Shown here in pieces: positions 1-8,065 of a DNA stretch of 64,000 bases. The number at the start of each line of letters is the position of its first letter. The first letter of the stretch is position 1. Made by a program: the position numbers and the translations under genes. The notes under the pieces are model-generated. The model was not told the origin of the DNA. It searched no databases and was given only the letters and a program-made list of their open reading frames with translations. The DNA lies in assembly GCF_001424225.1 (NCBI RefSeq), contig NZ_LMOR01000003.1, forward strand, positions 639,468-703,467, written 5' to 3'. Source of the stretch: Microbacterium sp. Leaf151. Its GTDB lineage: Bacteria > Actinomycetota > Actinomycetes > Actinomycetales > Microbacteriaceae.

Positions 1-1
1 G

Positions 2-157
2 GACCAGTGGGGCCGGACCCCCGATGCCGAGTCCTACATCGGTCTCGGCGAGCTCTACGTGTCGGACGCCCGCTTCGCCGCCGTGTACGGCGGGGAGCGC
101 AACGCCGCCGTGATCCGGGACGCCATGACCGTCTACGCCGACACGCACCTGCGCTGA
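2..157 (+). CDS. C-terminal end of a MerR/TipA-type regulator (TipAS domain), partial
   Basis: Only the last 51 codons are in the window; the gene enters from the left edge and ends with TGA at 155-157. The visible sequence, with GLGELYVSDARFAAVYGG followed by a short helix ending DTHLR, resembles the end of the TipAS ligand-binding domain, where a conserved 'YV-D-RF-A-Y' stretch is normal. TipA-type proteins are MerR-family activators that bind thiopeptides or other multidrug ligands. The DNA-binding half cannot be seen, so the assignment rests on this short match. The gene is convergent with the LCP gene and separated from it by a repeat-rich spacer. Confidence 0.55.
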   Translation, partial: DQWGRTPDAESYIGLGELYVSDARFAAVYGGERNAAVIRDAMTVYADTHLR

Positions 158-199
158 CGGCGTCAGACGGCGTGGCTGGCCGCCGCGACCCGCGGCGGC

Positions 200-270
200 G
201 TGCGCAACCTCAGCGATCCGCACAACCTCAGCTGGGATTCGCTGGAACGCGCTGAGGTTAAGCGGATCGC
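200..270. repeat. CAACCTCAGCGAT inverted/direct repeat, locus A
   Basis: The spacer between two convergent genes contains GCGATCCGCACAACCTCAGC at 213-232 and its near-perfect reverse complement at 251-270 (18 of 20 positions pair, 18-base loop). The core CAACCTCAGC is also directly repeated at 204-213 and 223-232. The same motif recurs at 20221-20385, again between convergent genes. It has no T-tract and does not look like a simple terminator. Confidence 0.7.
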
Positions 271-310
271 GGAGGATCCGGATGCCACGGCTCCGGCGGA
301 TCGCGCCGGA

Positions 311-1573
311 TCAGCCGTTTCCGTCGGAGCACGTCGGCTGGTTCGCCTTCGACCCGTTGATGTTGCTCGGAAGTTCTACGACATCGGGCGCCGCACTCGC
401 GCCGGGCGTGGCGCCGGCGTCGGGCGCCGAGGTCGCGGCATCCGGTGCCTGTTCGGTGGGTTCCGCCGTCGGGGCGGACGGGTCGGCGATGACACCGTCG
501 TTACCGCTGAGACCGCCCGTCAGCGCCAGGGGGGCGTTGTCGGCCAGGGCCTGCCACAGCGTGTCGGCGGCCTCGAGGTCGGGCACGACGCGGTTGCTGT
601 CGTCGGGGTCGTCGACGACCGGGTACTGCACGAAGGTGATGTCGCTGAAGGGGACGTCCTTGAGCGTGTAGGCGAGCTGCGCGATGCGCACGGGGTCGGC
701 GAGGCTCTCGCTCGGCGTGATGTTGTTCACGGCAGTGTTGGCCAGGCCCAGCAGCGTGCCGGGGTTCGACAGCACCTCGTCGCTGCGGAGCTTGTTGATC
801 AGCCGCGAGAGGTACTGCTGCTGGTTGCCGATGCGGGCCAGGTCGCTGCCGTCGCCGACGCCGTACCGGGTGCGGAGAAATGCCAGAGCGTCGAAGCCCT
901 TCACGACCCGTGGCCCCGCAGGCCAGTCGATACCGGCGTCGGGGTCGTCGATGCCGTCGCCCGCGATGCAGACCTCGACGCCGCCGATGGCGTCGGTGAT
1001 GTTGACGACGTTCCCGAAGCTCACTTTCCCGGCGAAGGGGATGCTCTGGCCGCTCAACTCCGACACGGTCTCGGCGACGCAGGTGAGTCCACCGGCTTCG
1101 TAGGCCGTGTTGATCGACGCTTTGAAGGCGCCGGCGAAGGTGCTGCCGTCGGCGGCCGTGCACTCGGGGATCTCGACCTGGAGGTCACGCGGGAACGAGA
1201 CCACCGTGACACGGCGGGGGTTGGCCGACACATGCACGAGCATGTTGACGTCGTTTCGCGCACCGTCGTTCTCGGGGTCCGAGCACCGTGGCCCGAAGGC
1301 CGCCGACACGACGTCGTCGCACTCGTCGGTTCCGACCACCAGTACCGCGAAGGGACCCGTGTAGGCGCTCAGGGCGGGGGGCTCGGAGGGCGCGTCCGGA
1401 AGCGGCACCGCGGCCTCCTGCAGGCGCTGCGTGAGCGACCACGCGTAGAACCCGCCGACAGCCACGGATGCCACCACGAGGACGGCCAGAGCGATCGCGG
1501 CCAGCTTCAGACCGCGCCGCACGCCCGAATCGGGGCGGCGCTGCGCGTGATGGGCCGGAGGGGTGACGGGCAT
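311..1573 (-). CDS. LytR-CpsA-Psr (LCP) family protein
   Basis: LCP proteins sit in the cytoplasmic membrane with an extracellular catalytic domain and transfer undecaprenyl-linked glycopolymers to peptidoglycan. After a short basic cytoplasmic N-terminus there is one transmembrane helix (about residues 22-44), then the LCP domain. Its hallmarks are visible: VLVVGTDE, RNDVNMLVHV, VSFPRDLQVEIP, a GGVEVC turn, and LRTRYGVGDGSDLARIGNQQQ, which carries the conserved Arg/Asp residues. The last 60 residues are a low-complexity Pro/Ala/Thr tail. An in-frame GTG at 1621 would add 16 residues but lies on the hairpin of the upstream operon's terminator, so the ATG at 1573 (420 aa) is preferred. No clear Shine-Dalgarno sequence is visible before either start. 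Confidence 0.85.
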   Translation of the reverse strand: MPVTPPAHHAQRRPDSGVRRGLKLAAIALAVLVVASVAVGGFYAWSLTQRLQEAAVPLPDAPSEPPALSAYTGPFAVLVVGTDECDDVVSAAFGPRCSDPENDGARNDVNMLVHVSANPRRVTVVSFPRDLQVEIPECTAADGSTFAGAFKASINTAYEAGGLTCVAETVSELSGQSIPFAGKVSFGNVVNITDAIGGVEVCIAGDGIDDPDAGIDWPAGPRVVKGFDALAFLRTRYGVGDGSDLARIGNQQQYLSRLINKLRSDEVLSNPGTLLGLANTAVNNITPSESLADPVRIAQLAYTLKDVPFSDITFVQYPVVDDPDDSNRVVPDLEAADTLWQALADNAPLALTGGLSGNDGVIADPSAPTAEPTEQAPDAATSAPDAGATPGASAAPDVVELPSNINGSKANQPTCSDGNG

Positions 1574-1622
1574 GGGGGTAGTCAACCACGGTCGGCCGGG
1601 GGCAGCTCGGCGCGCGGACACG

Positions 1623-1658
1623 ACGGTGGGGCGGCCCCGGGAAGAGCCGCCCCACCGT
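1623..1658 (-). terminator. Hairpin ending the pyrimidine/hydantoin operon
   Basis: ACGGTGGGGCGGC (1623-1635) pairs perfectly with GCCGCCCCACCGT (1646-1658) around a 10-base loop. It lies just after the stop of the substrate-binding protein gene. There is no strong U-tract, as is usual in high-GC actinobacteria. Confidence 0.7.
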
Positions 1659-1667
1659 GTACCCGGA

Positions 1668-2840
1668 CTACTTGCCGCCCTCGGTCAGCGTCACCTCGAT
1701 CGGCGTGTACTCACCGTCGACGGTGATCCCCTCGTCCTTCAGCTCGGAGAGCGCGTCCTCGATGTAGTCGTTCGAGTACGCCGAGTCGCCCGGCTCCTCG
1801 GTGATGAGATTGAGGCCGTCCTGGTTGACGGCCTTCAGGGCGCCTTCGACCGTCTGGTCCCACGCGGCCGAGTCGATCATGCCGAACTCTCCGCCGGTCC
1901 AGATGAGCTTGTTGACCTCGTTCATCTGCCACAGCTGGTGTGTGGGACCCACGGGGAAGGCGTCGACACCCGGCGCGGTCGCCGCGGCGTAGGTGATCTC
2001 CGCTGCCTCGGTGGGGTTGTCACGGGCATACACCCAGCCCTTCACGACGGCCTTGAGGAAGCGCTTCGCGGCATCGGCGTAGGCGGGATCGTCGGCCAGT
2101 CGCTGCGTGTCGGCCCAGATGGCATCCTGCAGCATGGCTCCGGCGGTGTCCTCGTACGAGATCACGTCGACGTCCTCCATCGTGTACAGATTCCCGGTGG
2201 CGGGGTTCACCGTTTCGAACAGCTGCGCGAGCTCGTTGTAGGTCATCGCCTGGGCGGCATCCACGTCGCGGTCCAGCAGCGCGTTCATCGAGAAGTCCTG
2301 CGTCGTGATCTGCACGGTCGAGGCGTCGAGGCCCTGATCGGCCATCGCGGCGAAGATCTCCCACTCGTTGCCGAAGCCCCACGAGCCGATGCGCTTGCCC
2401 TCGAAGTCCTCGACGCCGGTGATGCCGGAGTCCTTCCACGACACCTGGGTGGTGCCCGACTTCTGGAACACCTGGGCGATGTCGGTGAGCTCGACCCCCT
2501 GGTTCTCCAGCGTTCCGAGCACCTTGGGAACCCACGCGACGGCGAAGTCGACGTCGCCCGCGACGAGGGCGTCCTGCGGCACGATGTCGCCGCCCGAGGG
2601 GAGCACCTCGACGTCGTCGAAGCCCTCCTCCTGGAAGTACCCCTGATCGAGGGCGACGTAGTAGCCGGCGAACTGTGCCTGCGGCAGCCACTGCAGCTGC
2701 AGCTTCACCGAGGTCAGCGGGGTGAATTCGCCATCGGCCGCCGACGGCTCGGAGCCGCCTCCCGAGCAGGCCGAGAGGGCGAGGGTCGCGGCCGCGACCC
2801 CCGCGATCGCGCCGAGGGCGCGACGGGTGCTGTGTCTCAT
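1668..2840 (-). CDS. ABC transporter substrate-binding lipoprotein, NMT1/THI5-like
   Basis: This is the extracytoplasmic binding protein of an importer, 390 aa. The signal peptide ends in a lipobox, LSAC, with the lipidated Cys at residue 25. The mature part begins with the NMT1/THI5-like signature VKLQLQWLPQAQFAGYYVAL, then GYFQEEG and a DFAVAWVPK segment. Family members bind thiamine or riboflavin precursors, hydroxymethylpyrimidines and related heterocycles. It is the last gene of an operon that also carries two permeases, an ATPase, a dihydropyrimidinase and an N-carbamoyl amidohydrolase. The ligand is therefore probably a pyrimidine, dihydropyrimidine or hydantoin, which is inferred from context. 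A 64-base gap separates it from the permease upstream. Confidence 0.85.
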   Translation of the reverse strand: MRHSTRRALGAIAGVAAATLALSACSGGGSEPSAADGEFTPLTSVKLQLQWLPQAQFAGYYVALDQGYFQEEGFDDVEVLPSGGDIVPQDALVAGDVDFAVAWVPKVLGTLENQGVELTDIAQVFQKSGTTQVSWKDSGITGVEDFEGKRIGSWGFGNEWEIFAAMADQGLDASTVQITTQDFSMNALLDRDVDAAQAMTYNELAQLFETVNPATGNLYTMEDVDVISYEDTAGAMLQDAIWADTQRLADDPAYADAAKRFLKAVVKGWVYARDNPTEAAEITYAAATAPGVDAFPVGPTHQLWQMNEVNKLIWTGGEFGMIDSAAWDQTVEGALKAVNQDGLNLITEEPGDSAYSNDYIEDALSELKDEGITVDGEYTPIEVTLTEGGK

Positions 2841-2904
2841 GGAAGGTCCTTCCGGTTCGGGTGGAGCGGGTGTCGGGTGGTGCAGGTTCCAGGTGTCGCC
2901 GCCG

Positions 2905-3681
2905 TCACGGGCGCAGGGCGCCGAGCCGTTTCGCGACGACGCGTTCGAGCAGGGCGGTGACGACGAAGAAGACGAGACCGATCGCGATGCCCCCGCCCAC
3001 GAACGCCCAGGCCAGGGCCGCGCGGCCCGACTTGGCGTACGTGGCGATGGCGGTGCCGATGCCGTCGGCGGGGCCGCCGAAGTACTCCGCGACCAGGGCG
3101 GAGATGACGGCGAGGGATGCCGCGACCCGCACGCCCGTGAGCAGGTAGGGCAGCGCGGTGGGGAGCGTCAGCCGCAGGAACGTCTGTCCGCCGGTGGCGG
3201 CGGTGGCCCGGAACAGGTCGCGCTGCACCGGGCGCGTCTGACGGAGTCCGCGGAGGGTGTTGACGAAAACGGGCACGAAGGCCGCGATCCCGGCAACGGC
3301 TTGGCGTCCGAACTGACTAGACGCCCCGAACATGGTGTTGAGGATCGGGGTGAGGGCGACGATCGGCACCACCGCGAGGGCTGCGACCAGCGGCGCGGTC
3401 ATGCCGTCGACCGGCCGCCAGGTGGCGGCGAGGGCGGCGAGCAGCACCGCGACGACGGTTCCGGCGAGCAGCCCCACGAGGGCGTTCGTGCCGGTGATGC
3501 CGGCCGCCTCCCACACCAGGGGGAAGCGCTCGACGAGCTCGGTCGCGACCGCGATCGGATCGGGCAGCATCCGCGGCGCGCTGCCCGAGGCGACGAACGC
3601 GTACCAGGCGAGCAGTCCCGCGAGCCCCACGACGACGGGGGCGGCCAGTCGCGCCCAGCCGGGCAGGGGCGTGGCGTTCAT
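2905..3681 (-). CDS. ABC transporter permease (SsuC/ThiX type), second permease
   Basis: A 258-residue BPD-type inner-membrane permease with about six hydrophobic segments. The EAA-loop region that contacts the ATPase is visible near FRATAATGGQTFLRLTLP. A good ribosome site, GGAGGT, precedes the ATG by five bases. Together with the permease at 4594-5580 it would form a heterodimeric channel for the NMT1/THI5-type importer. The gap to the ATPase gene upstream is 109 bases, the longest inside this operon, and carries no recognisable gene. Confidence 0.85.
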   Translation of the reverse strand: MNATPLPGWARLAAPVVVGLAGLLAWYAFVASGSAPRMLPDPIAVATELVERFPLVWEAAGITGTNALVGLLAGTVVAVLLAALAATWRPVDGMTAPLVAALAVVPIVALTPILNTMFGASSQFGRQAVAGIAAFVPVFVNTLRGLRQTRPVQRDLFRATAATGGQTFLRLTLPTALPYLLTGVRVAASLAVISALVAEYFGGPADGIGTAIATYAKSGRAALAWAFVGGGIAIGLVFFVVTALLERVVAKRLGALRP

Positions 3682-3790
3682 CGCGGACCTCCGGCGGTGA
3701 CGGATGCCACGGCACGCCGGGTCACGGCATCCGTGGTCCGTCGGGGGATCCCGAATGCCACCGGCTGGCGCGCCGCGCGTCGGACCCCGT

Positions 3791-4597
3791 TCATCGTTCG
3801 TTCGCCCGCTGGACGGGGGCTCCGTGCAGCGCTTCGCGCACGGCGGTGACGCGGGCGAAGAACTCCGGCGACTCGCGGAGGTGGTCGTCGCGCTCGCGGC
3901 CGGGGCGGGTGTCGATCACGTCGGTGATGCGCCCCGGCCGAGGGCTCATGACGACGACGCGGTCGGAGAGGAACACCGCCTCGGGGATGGAGTGGGTCAC
4001 GAACACCACCGCGGCACCGGTCTCGGCGGCGATGCGCGCGAGTTCGGACTGGAGCCGCTCGCGGGTCATCTCATCGAGCGCGCCGAACGGCTCGTCCATC
4101 AGCAGCAGCCGGGGCTGTGCGGCGAGGGAGCGGGCGATGGCGACGCGCTGCTGCATACCGCCGGAGAGCTGGTCGGGGTAGCGGCCGATGAAGTCGGTCA
4201 GCCCGACGAGTTCGGCGAGCTCCGCCACGCGGGCGTCGCGGCGGGCGCGGGACCACTTGTGCAGGTCGAGAGGGAGAGCGATGTTCGCGGCCACCGTCAG
4301 CCACGGCAGCAGCGCCGCCTGCTGGAAGGCGATGCCGTAGTCCTGGTCGAGGCGCGCCTGGCGCGCCGACTTGCCGTACAGCGTCAGTTCGCCGCCGGTG
4401 GGGCTGTCGAGGTCGGCGATGAGCCGGAGCAGTGTCGACTTGCCGCAGCCGGAGGGCCCGATCAGTGAGACGAACTCGCCCGCGGCGACGGTGAGGTCGA
4501 CCCCGGTGAGGGCGCTCACCTCGCCGCCGGCGCTGGGGAACACCTTGCCGACGCCCGCGGCGCGGACGGCGAGGTCGGTGGCGGTCTGGGTGGTCAT
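3791..4597 (-). CDS. ABC transporter ATP-binding protein (SsuB/TauB type)
   Basis: A 268-residue ATPase that energises the importer. Walker A is GPSGCGKST (residues 47-55), the Q-loop is AFQQAALLPWL, the signature is LSGGMQQ (144-150), and Walker B is LLLMDEP ending at residue 170, followed by the H-loop VTHS. The ATG overlaps the stop of the permease upstream by four bases (ATGA), indicating translational coupling. A longer open frame exists upstream, but it only shadows the permease; similarity to SsuB/TauB starts at this ATG. Confidence 0.9.
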   Translation of the reverse strand: MTTQTATDLAVRAAGVGKVFPSAGGEVSALTGVDLTVAAGEFVSLIGPSGCGKSTLLRLIADLDSPTGGELTLYGKSARQARLDQDYGIAFQQAALLPWLTVAANIALPLDLHKWSRARRDARVAELAELVGLTDFIGRYPDQLSGGMQQRVAIARSLAAQPRLLLMDEPFGALDEMTRERLQSELARIAAETGAAVVFVTHSIPEAVFLSDRVVVMSPRPGRITDVIDTRPGRERDDHLRESPEFFARVTAVREALHGAPVQRANER

Positions 4598-5580
4598 GCG
4601 GTGTCCTCTCCGCGACGGAAGCGGTGCAGAGCGACCCCGACGAGCGCGACGCCGCCGGCTGCGACGAGTCCCATCACGACGGTGCCGAAGGTGGGGGCCC
4701 AGGGGGCGGCAGGGTCGGATGAGGCTTGGCCGGCGAGCTGGATGAGCATGCGTCCGATGCCGCCACGGAGGCCGATCGAGACTTCGGCGACGACGGCGCC
4801 GACGACCGCGGACGCGGCGGCGAGGCGAAGCGCGGGCAACAGGTACGGTACGGCCGCCGGGAGGCGCAGTCGCACGAGCGTCTGCCCCCAGCCGGCCGAG
4901 TTCGCGCGCATCAGGTCGAGGTGCAGAGCGTCGGGCGCCGAGAGGCCGCGCAGCATGCCGACGGCGACGGGGAAGAAGGCCAGGTACGACGCGATGAGCG
5001 CCACCGACAACCACGGCGGCCAGGGGAAGCCCGAGCGGTCCACCTGGGTGCCGATGGCGTTGACCACCGGTGCGAAGGCGATGAGCGGCACGATCTGGCT
5101 CACCACGATCCACGGCAGGAGTCCCGCCTCGACGAGACGCCACCGTTGCATCGCGATGCCCAGGAGCGAGCCGACCACGACGCCGATCACCCAGCCGAGG
5201 GCGGCGAGGCCGAGCGTCATCCCCGCCGCTCCCGCGACGGACACGATCAGCGGTGGGGTGTCCCCGCCGCTCGTCGGTGCGAACATGCGCGTGACCATGT
5301 CCCACACGTGCGGCATGGCGCGGTCGTTCGTGCGCGGGAGCAGGATCACGCCGGAACCGGCCGATCCGTCGCTGCCGACCGTGAGGCCGTCGGCCGGGCC
5401 GAACGTCTTGTACAGCTCCCACGCGGTGACGACGACCGCGATACCGGCGATTCCCCATCCCGCTCGAACCGCGGCGGTGCGGGCGCGGGAGGAACGGATG
5501 CCGGAGTCCCGCGGCATCCGTCCCTCTTCCGCCGTCTCGACGGGCGCCGCCGTACCGGGGGCGATCACCTGGTCGGTCAC
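4594..5580 (-). CDS. ABC transporter permease, first permease
   Basis: A 328-residue permease starting at GTG, with a hydrophilic N-terminal stretch of about 40 residues before the first membrane helix. A large extracytoplasmic segment precedes the BPD core. The coupling loop is visible around LMRANSAGWGQTLVRLRLP, matching the equivalent loop in the partner permease. It is the fourth gene of the operon, seven bases after the flavin-dependent oxidoreductase gene. The long N-terminal half distinguishes it from its 258-residue partner. Confidence 0.85.
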   Translation of the reverse strand: MTDQVIAPGTAAPVETAEEGRMPRDSGIRSSRARTAAVRAGWGIAGIAVVVTAWELYKTFGPADGLTVGSDGSAGSGVILLPRTNDRAMPHVWDMVTRMFAPTSGGDTPPLIVSVAGAAGMTLGLAALGWVIGVVVGSLLGIAMQRWRLVEAGLLPWIVVSQIVPLIAFAPVVNAIGTQVDRSGFPWPPWLSVALIASYLAFFPVAVGMLRGLSAPDALHLDLMRANSAGWGQTLVRLRLPAAVPYLLPALRLAAASAVVGAVVAEVSIGLRGGIGRMLIQLAGQASSDPAAPWAPTFGTVVMGLVAAGGVALVGVALHRFRRGEDTA

Positions 5581-5587
5581 GGGCGTG

Positions 5588-6616
5588 TCACCGCTTCGCC
5601 GTCACCGGGGGAGTGAGCGCGGGGATGACGGTCTCGCCGTAGACCCGCATCGTCTCCTCTTTGTTGTCGTGCTGCAGGTAGCCCGCGAACTGGGTGACGC
5701 CCAGGGCACGGAGCTTCTCGAGCTTGGCGATGTGCTCCTCGGCGGTGCCGAGCACGCAGAAGCGCTCCACGATCTCGTCGGGCACGAAGTCGACGTGGTC
5801 GTTGTTGCTCTTGCCGTGCGAGTTGTAGTCGTATCCGGTGCGCCCCGCGATGTAGTCGGTGAGGGCGGCGGGAACGTCGGAGCCGTCACCGTATTTGGTC
5901 ACGATGTCGGCGACGTGGTTGCCGACCATCCCGCCGAACCAGCGGCACTGCTCGATCATGTGCGCGCGCGCCTCGGGGGTGTCCTCGCCGATGTACATCG
6001 GGGCGGCGACGCAGAAGGCGATCTCGTCGGGGTCTCGGCCCACGTCTTCCGCGGCCTTGCGGACGGTCGCGATCATCCACTCGGCGATGTCGAGGTCGGC
6101 GAGCTGCAGGATGAAGCCGTCGCCCACCTCGCCGGTGAGCTTCAGCGCGAGCGGACCGTAGGCGGCCACCCACACGTCGAGTTCCGACCCGCGACTCCAC
6201 GGGAACTGCAGCGTCGCGCCGTTGTACTCCACGGCGCGGGAGTTGCCGAGCTCGCGGATGACGTGGATTGACTCGCGCAGCGCTTTCAGCGTCGTCGGGC
6301 GCCCGTTGGTGACGCGCACCGCGGAGTCGCCGCGGCCGATGCCGCAGATCGTGCGGTTGCCGTACATCTCGTTGAGCGTGGCGAACGTGGATGCCGTGAC
6401 GGTCCAGTCGCGGGTCGCGGGGTTGGTCACGAACGGGCCGACGGTCACGCGGCGGGTGGCCGCGAGGATGGCGGAGTGGATGACGTAGGGCTCCTGCCAC
6501 AGCAGGTGCGAGTCGAAGGTCCAGACGTGGCTGAACCCGTGCGCCTCGGCCAGCTGCGACAGCTGCACCGTGCGGGCGGCCGGGGGGTTCGTCTGCAGGA
6601 CGACACCGAAGTCCAT
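5588..6616 (-). CDS. LLM-class flavin-dependent oxidoreductase (CPS_4043-like family)
   Basis: A 342-residue TIM-barrel protein of the bacterial luciferase-like family, using FMN or F420. It opens with MDFGVVLQTNPPA and has the typical HVWTFDSH, ATRRVTVGPFVTNP, ICGIGRGDSAVR and VWVAAYGPLALKLTGEVGDGF-type stretches of this family. It is closest in style to the group labelled F420-dependent oxidoreductase, CPS_4043 family, whose substrate is not established. It sits between a dihydropyrimidinase and the importer, so it may oxidise or reduce a pyrimidine or hydantoin ring. RutA, which opens uracil, belongs to the same superfamily, but this protein is not RutA-like in sequence. The reaction is unknown. 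Confidence 0.8.
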   Translation of the reverse strand: MDFGVVLQTNPPAARTVQLSQLAEAHGFSHVWTFDSHLLWQEPYVIHSAILAATRRVTVGPFVTNPATRDWTVTASTFATLNEMYGNRTICGIGRGDSAVRVTNGRPTTLKALRESIHVIRELGNSRAVEYNGATLQFPWSRGSELDVWVAAYGPLALKLTGEVGDGFILQLADLDIAEWMIATVRKAAEDVGRDPDEIAFCVAAPMYIGEDTPEARAHMIEQCRWFGGMVGNHVADIVTKYGDGSDVPAALTDYIAGRTGYDYNSHGKSNNDHVDFVPDEIVERFCVLGTAEEHIAKLEKLRALGVTQFAGYLQHDNKEETMRVYGETVIPALTPPVTAKR

Positions 6617-6627
6617 GGGGTCTCCTC

Positions 6628-8064
6628 TCAGATCAGGTACTGGCTCAGGCCGCGCTTGACGAACCGGCCGTCGCCCGGCGCGCCCAGGTAGGCGCCGTCG
6701 TCGACGACGACCTTGCCGCGCGAGATGACGGTGTCGACGTGCCCGTCGATCTCGTAGCCCTCCCACGCGGAGTGGTCCATGTTCATGTGGTGGGTCTTGC
6801 CCACACCGATGGACGTGTGACCGGCCGGGTCGTAGACGACGAGGTCGGCGTCGGCGCCGGGGGCGATCACGCCCTTCTTGCCGTACATCCCGAACATGCG
6901 TGCCGGCGTCGTGCTGGTCAGCTCCACCCACCGCTCGAGCGTGATCTGCCCCGTGACGACGCCCTGGTACATCAGGTCCATGCGGTGCTCGACCGAGCCG
7001 ATGCCGTTGGGGATCGCGCGGAAGTCGCCCTGGCCGAGGGTCTTCTGGTCCTTCATGCAGAAGGGGCAGTGGTCGGTCGACACCATCTGGATGTCGTTGG
7101 TGCGCAGGGCCTGCCACATGTGGTGCTGGTGGCCCTCGTGCTTCGAGCGCAGTGGGGTCGAGCACACCCACTTGGCGCCCTCGAAGTCGCCCCACTCCTC
7201 GCTCGTGGCGCCGAGCTGATCCTCCAGCGAGAGGTAGAGGTACTGCGGGCACGTCTCGCCGAACACGTTCTGGCCGTTGTCGCGCGCCCAGGCGAGCTGC
7301 TCGACGGCCTGCTTCGCGCTGACGTGCACGACGTACAGCGGGGCGCCGGTGAGGTGCGACAGCATGATCGCGCGGTGGGTGGCCTCCTCCTCCATCTGCC
7401 ACGCGCGGGCGACGCCGTGGAAGTACGGCGAGGTCTTCCCCTTCTCGATCAGCTGCTCGGCGAGCACGTCGATGACGGGACCGTTCTCCGCGTGCATCAT
7501 CGTCAACAGGCCCGTGTCGGCGGCCACCTGCATCGCCCGCAGGATCTGCGCGTCGTCGGCGTAGAAGACGCCCGGGTAGGCCATGAACATCTTGAAGCTC
7601 GAGATGCCCTCGTCGATGAGCCCCGGCAGAGCCGCGAGGGAGTCGGCATCCACCCCTCCGACGATCTGGTGGAAGCCGTAGTCGATCGCGCAGTTGCCCG
7701 CGGCGAGCTCGTGCCAGTGGGCGAGGCCGTCCTGCACGCGCTCGCCGGTGCGCTGCACGGCGAAGTCGACGATCGTGGTCGTGCCGCCCCAGGCGGCGGC
7801 GCGCGTGCCGGTCTCGAACGTGTCCGAGGCACTCGTGCCGCCGAAGGGCAGCTGCATGTGCGTGTGCGCGTCGATCCCGCCCGGGATGACGTACTTGCCG
7901 GTGGCGTCGATGACGGTGTCGACGGATGCCGCGAGGTCGTGGCCGAGCAGGGTCGACCCGGGCGCGAGCACGGCGGCAATGCTCTCGCCGTCCAGGAGCA
8001 CGTCGGCGGCGCCGCGACCCGTCGCCGACACGACGGTGCCGCCCGTGAGCAGGGTGGTGGCCAT
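6628..8064 (-). CDS. hydA: Dihydropyrimidinase / hydantoinase
   Basis: A 478-residue amidohydrolase that opens the ring of 5,6-dihydrouracil, dihydrothymine or 5-substituted hydantoins to the N-carbamoyl acid. The metal-binding signature GGIDAHTHMQLPFGG is near residues 59-73. The carbamylated-lysine region is SFKMFMAYPG, the further His ligands lie in MMHAENG and LYVVHVSAK, and the Asp in VSTDHCPF. Length and motif order match the family. The ATG is one base downstream of the stop of the amidohydrolase gene, and the LLM oxidoreductase follows after 11 bases, so the three are probably co-translated. Stereospecificity cannot be told from sequence. Confidence 0.9.
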   Translation of the reverse strand: MATTLLTGGTVVSATGRGAADVLLDGESIAAVLAPGSTLLGHDLAASVDTVIDATGKYVIPGGIDAHTHMQLPFGGTSASDTFETGTRAAAWGGTTTIVDFAVQRTGERVQDGLAHWHELAAGNCAIDYGFHQIVGGVDADSLAALPGLIDEGISSFKMFMAYPGVFYADDAQILRAMQVAADTGLLTMMHAENGPVIDVLAEQLIEKGKTSPYFHGVARAWQMEEEATHRAIMLSHLTGAPLYVVHVSAKQAVEQLAWARDNGQNVFGETCPQYLYLSLEDQLGATSEEWGDFEGAKWVCSTPLRSKHEGHQHHMWQALRTNDIQMVSTDHCPFCMKDQKTLGQGDFRAIPNGIGSVEHRMDLMYQGVVTGQITLERWVELTSTTPARMFGMYGKKGVIAPGADADLVVYDPAGHTSIGVGKTHHMNMDHSAWEGYEIDGHVDTVISRGKVVVDDGAYLGAPGDGRFVKRGLSQYLI

Positions 8065-8065
8065 G

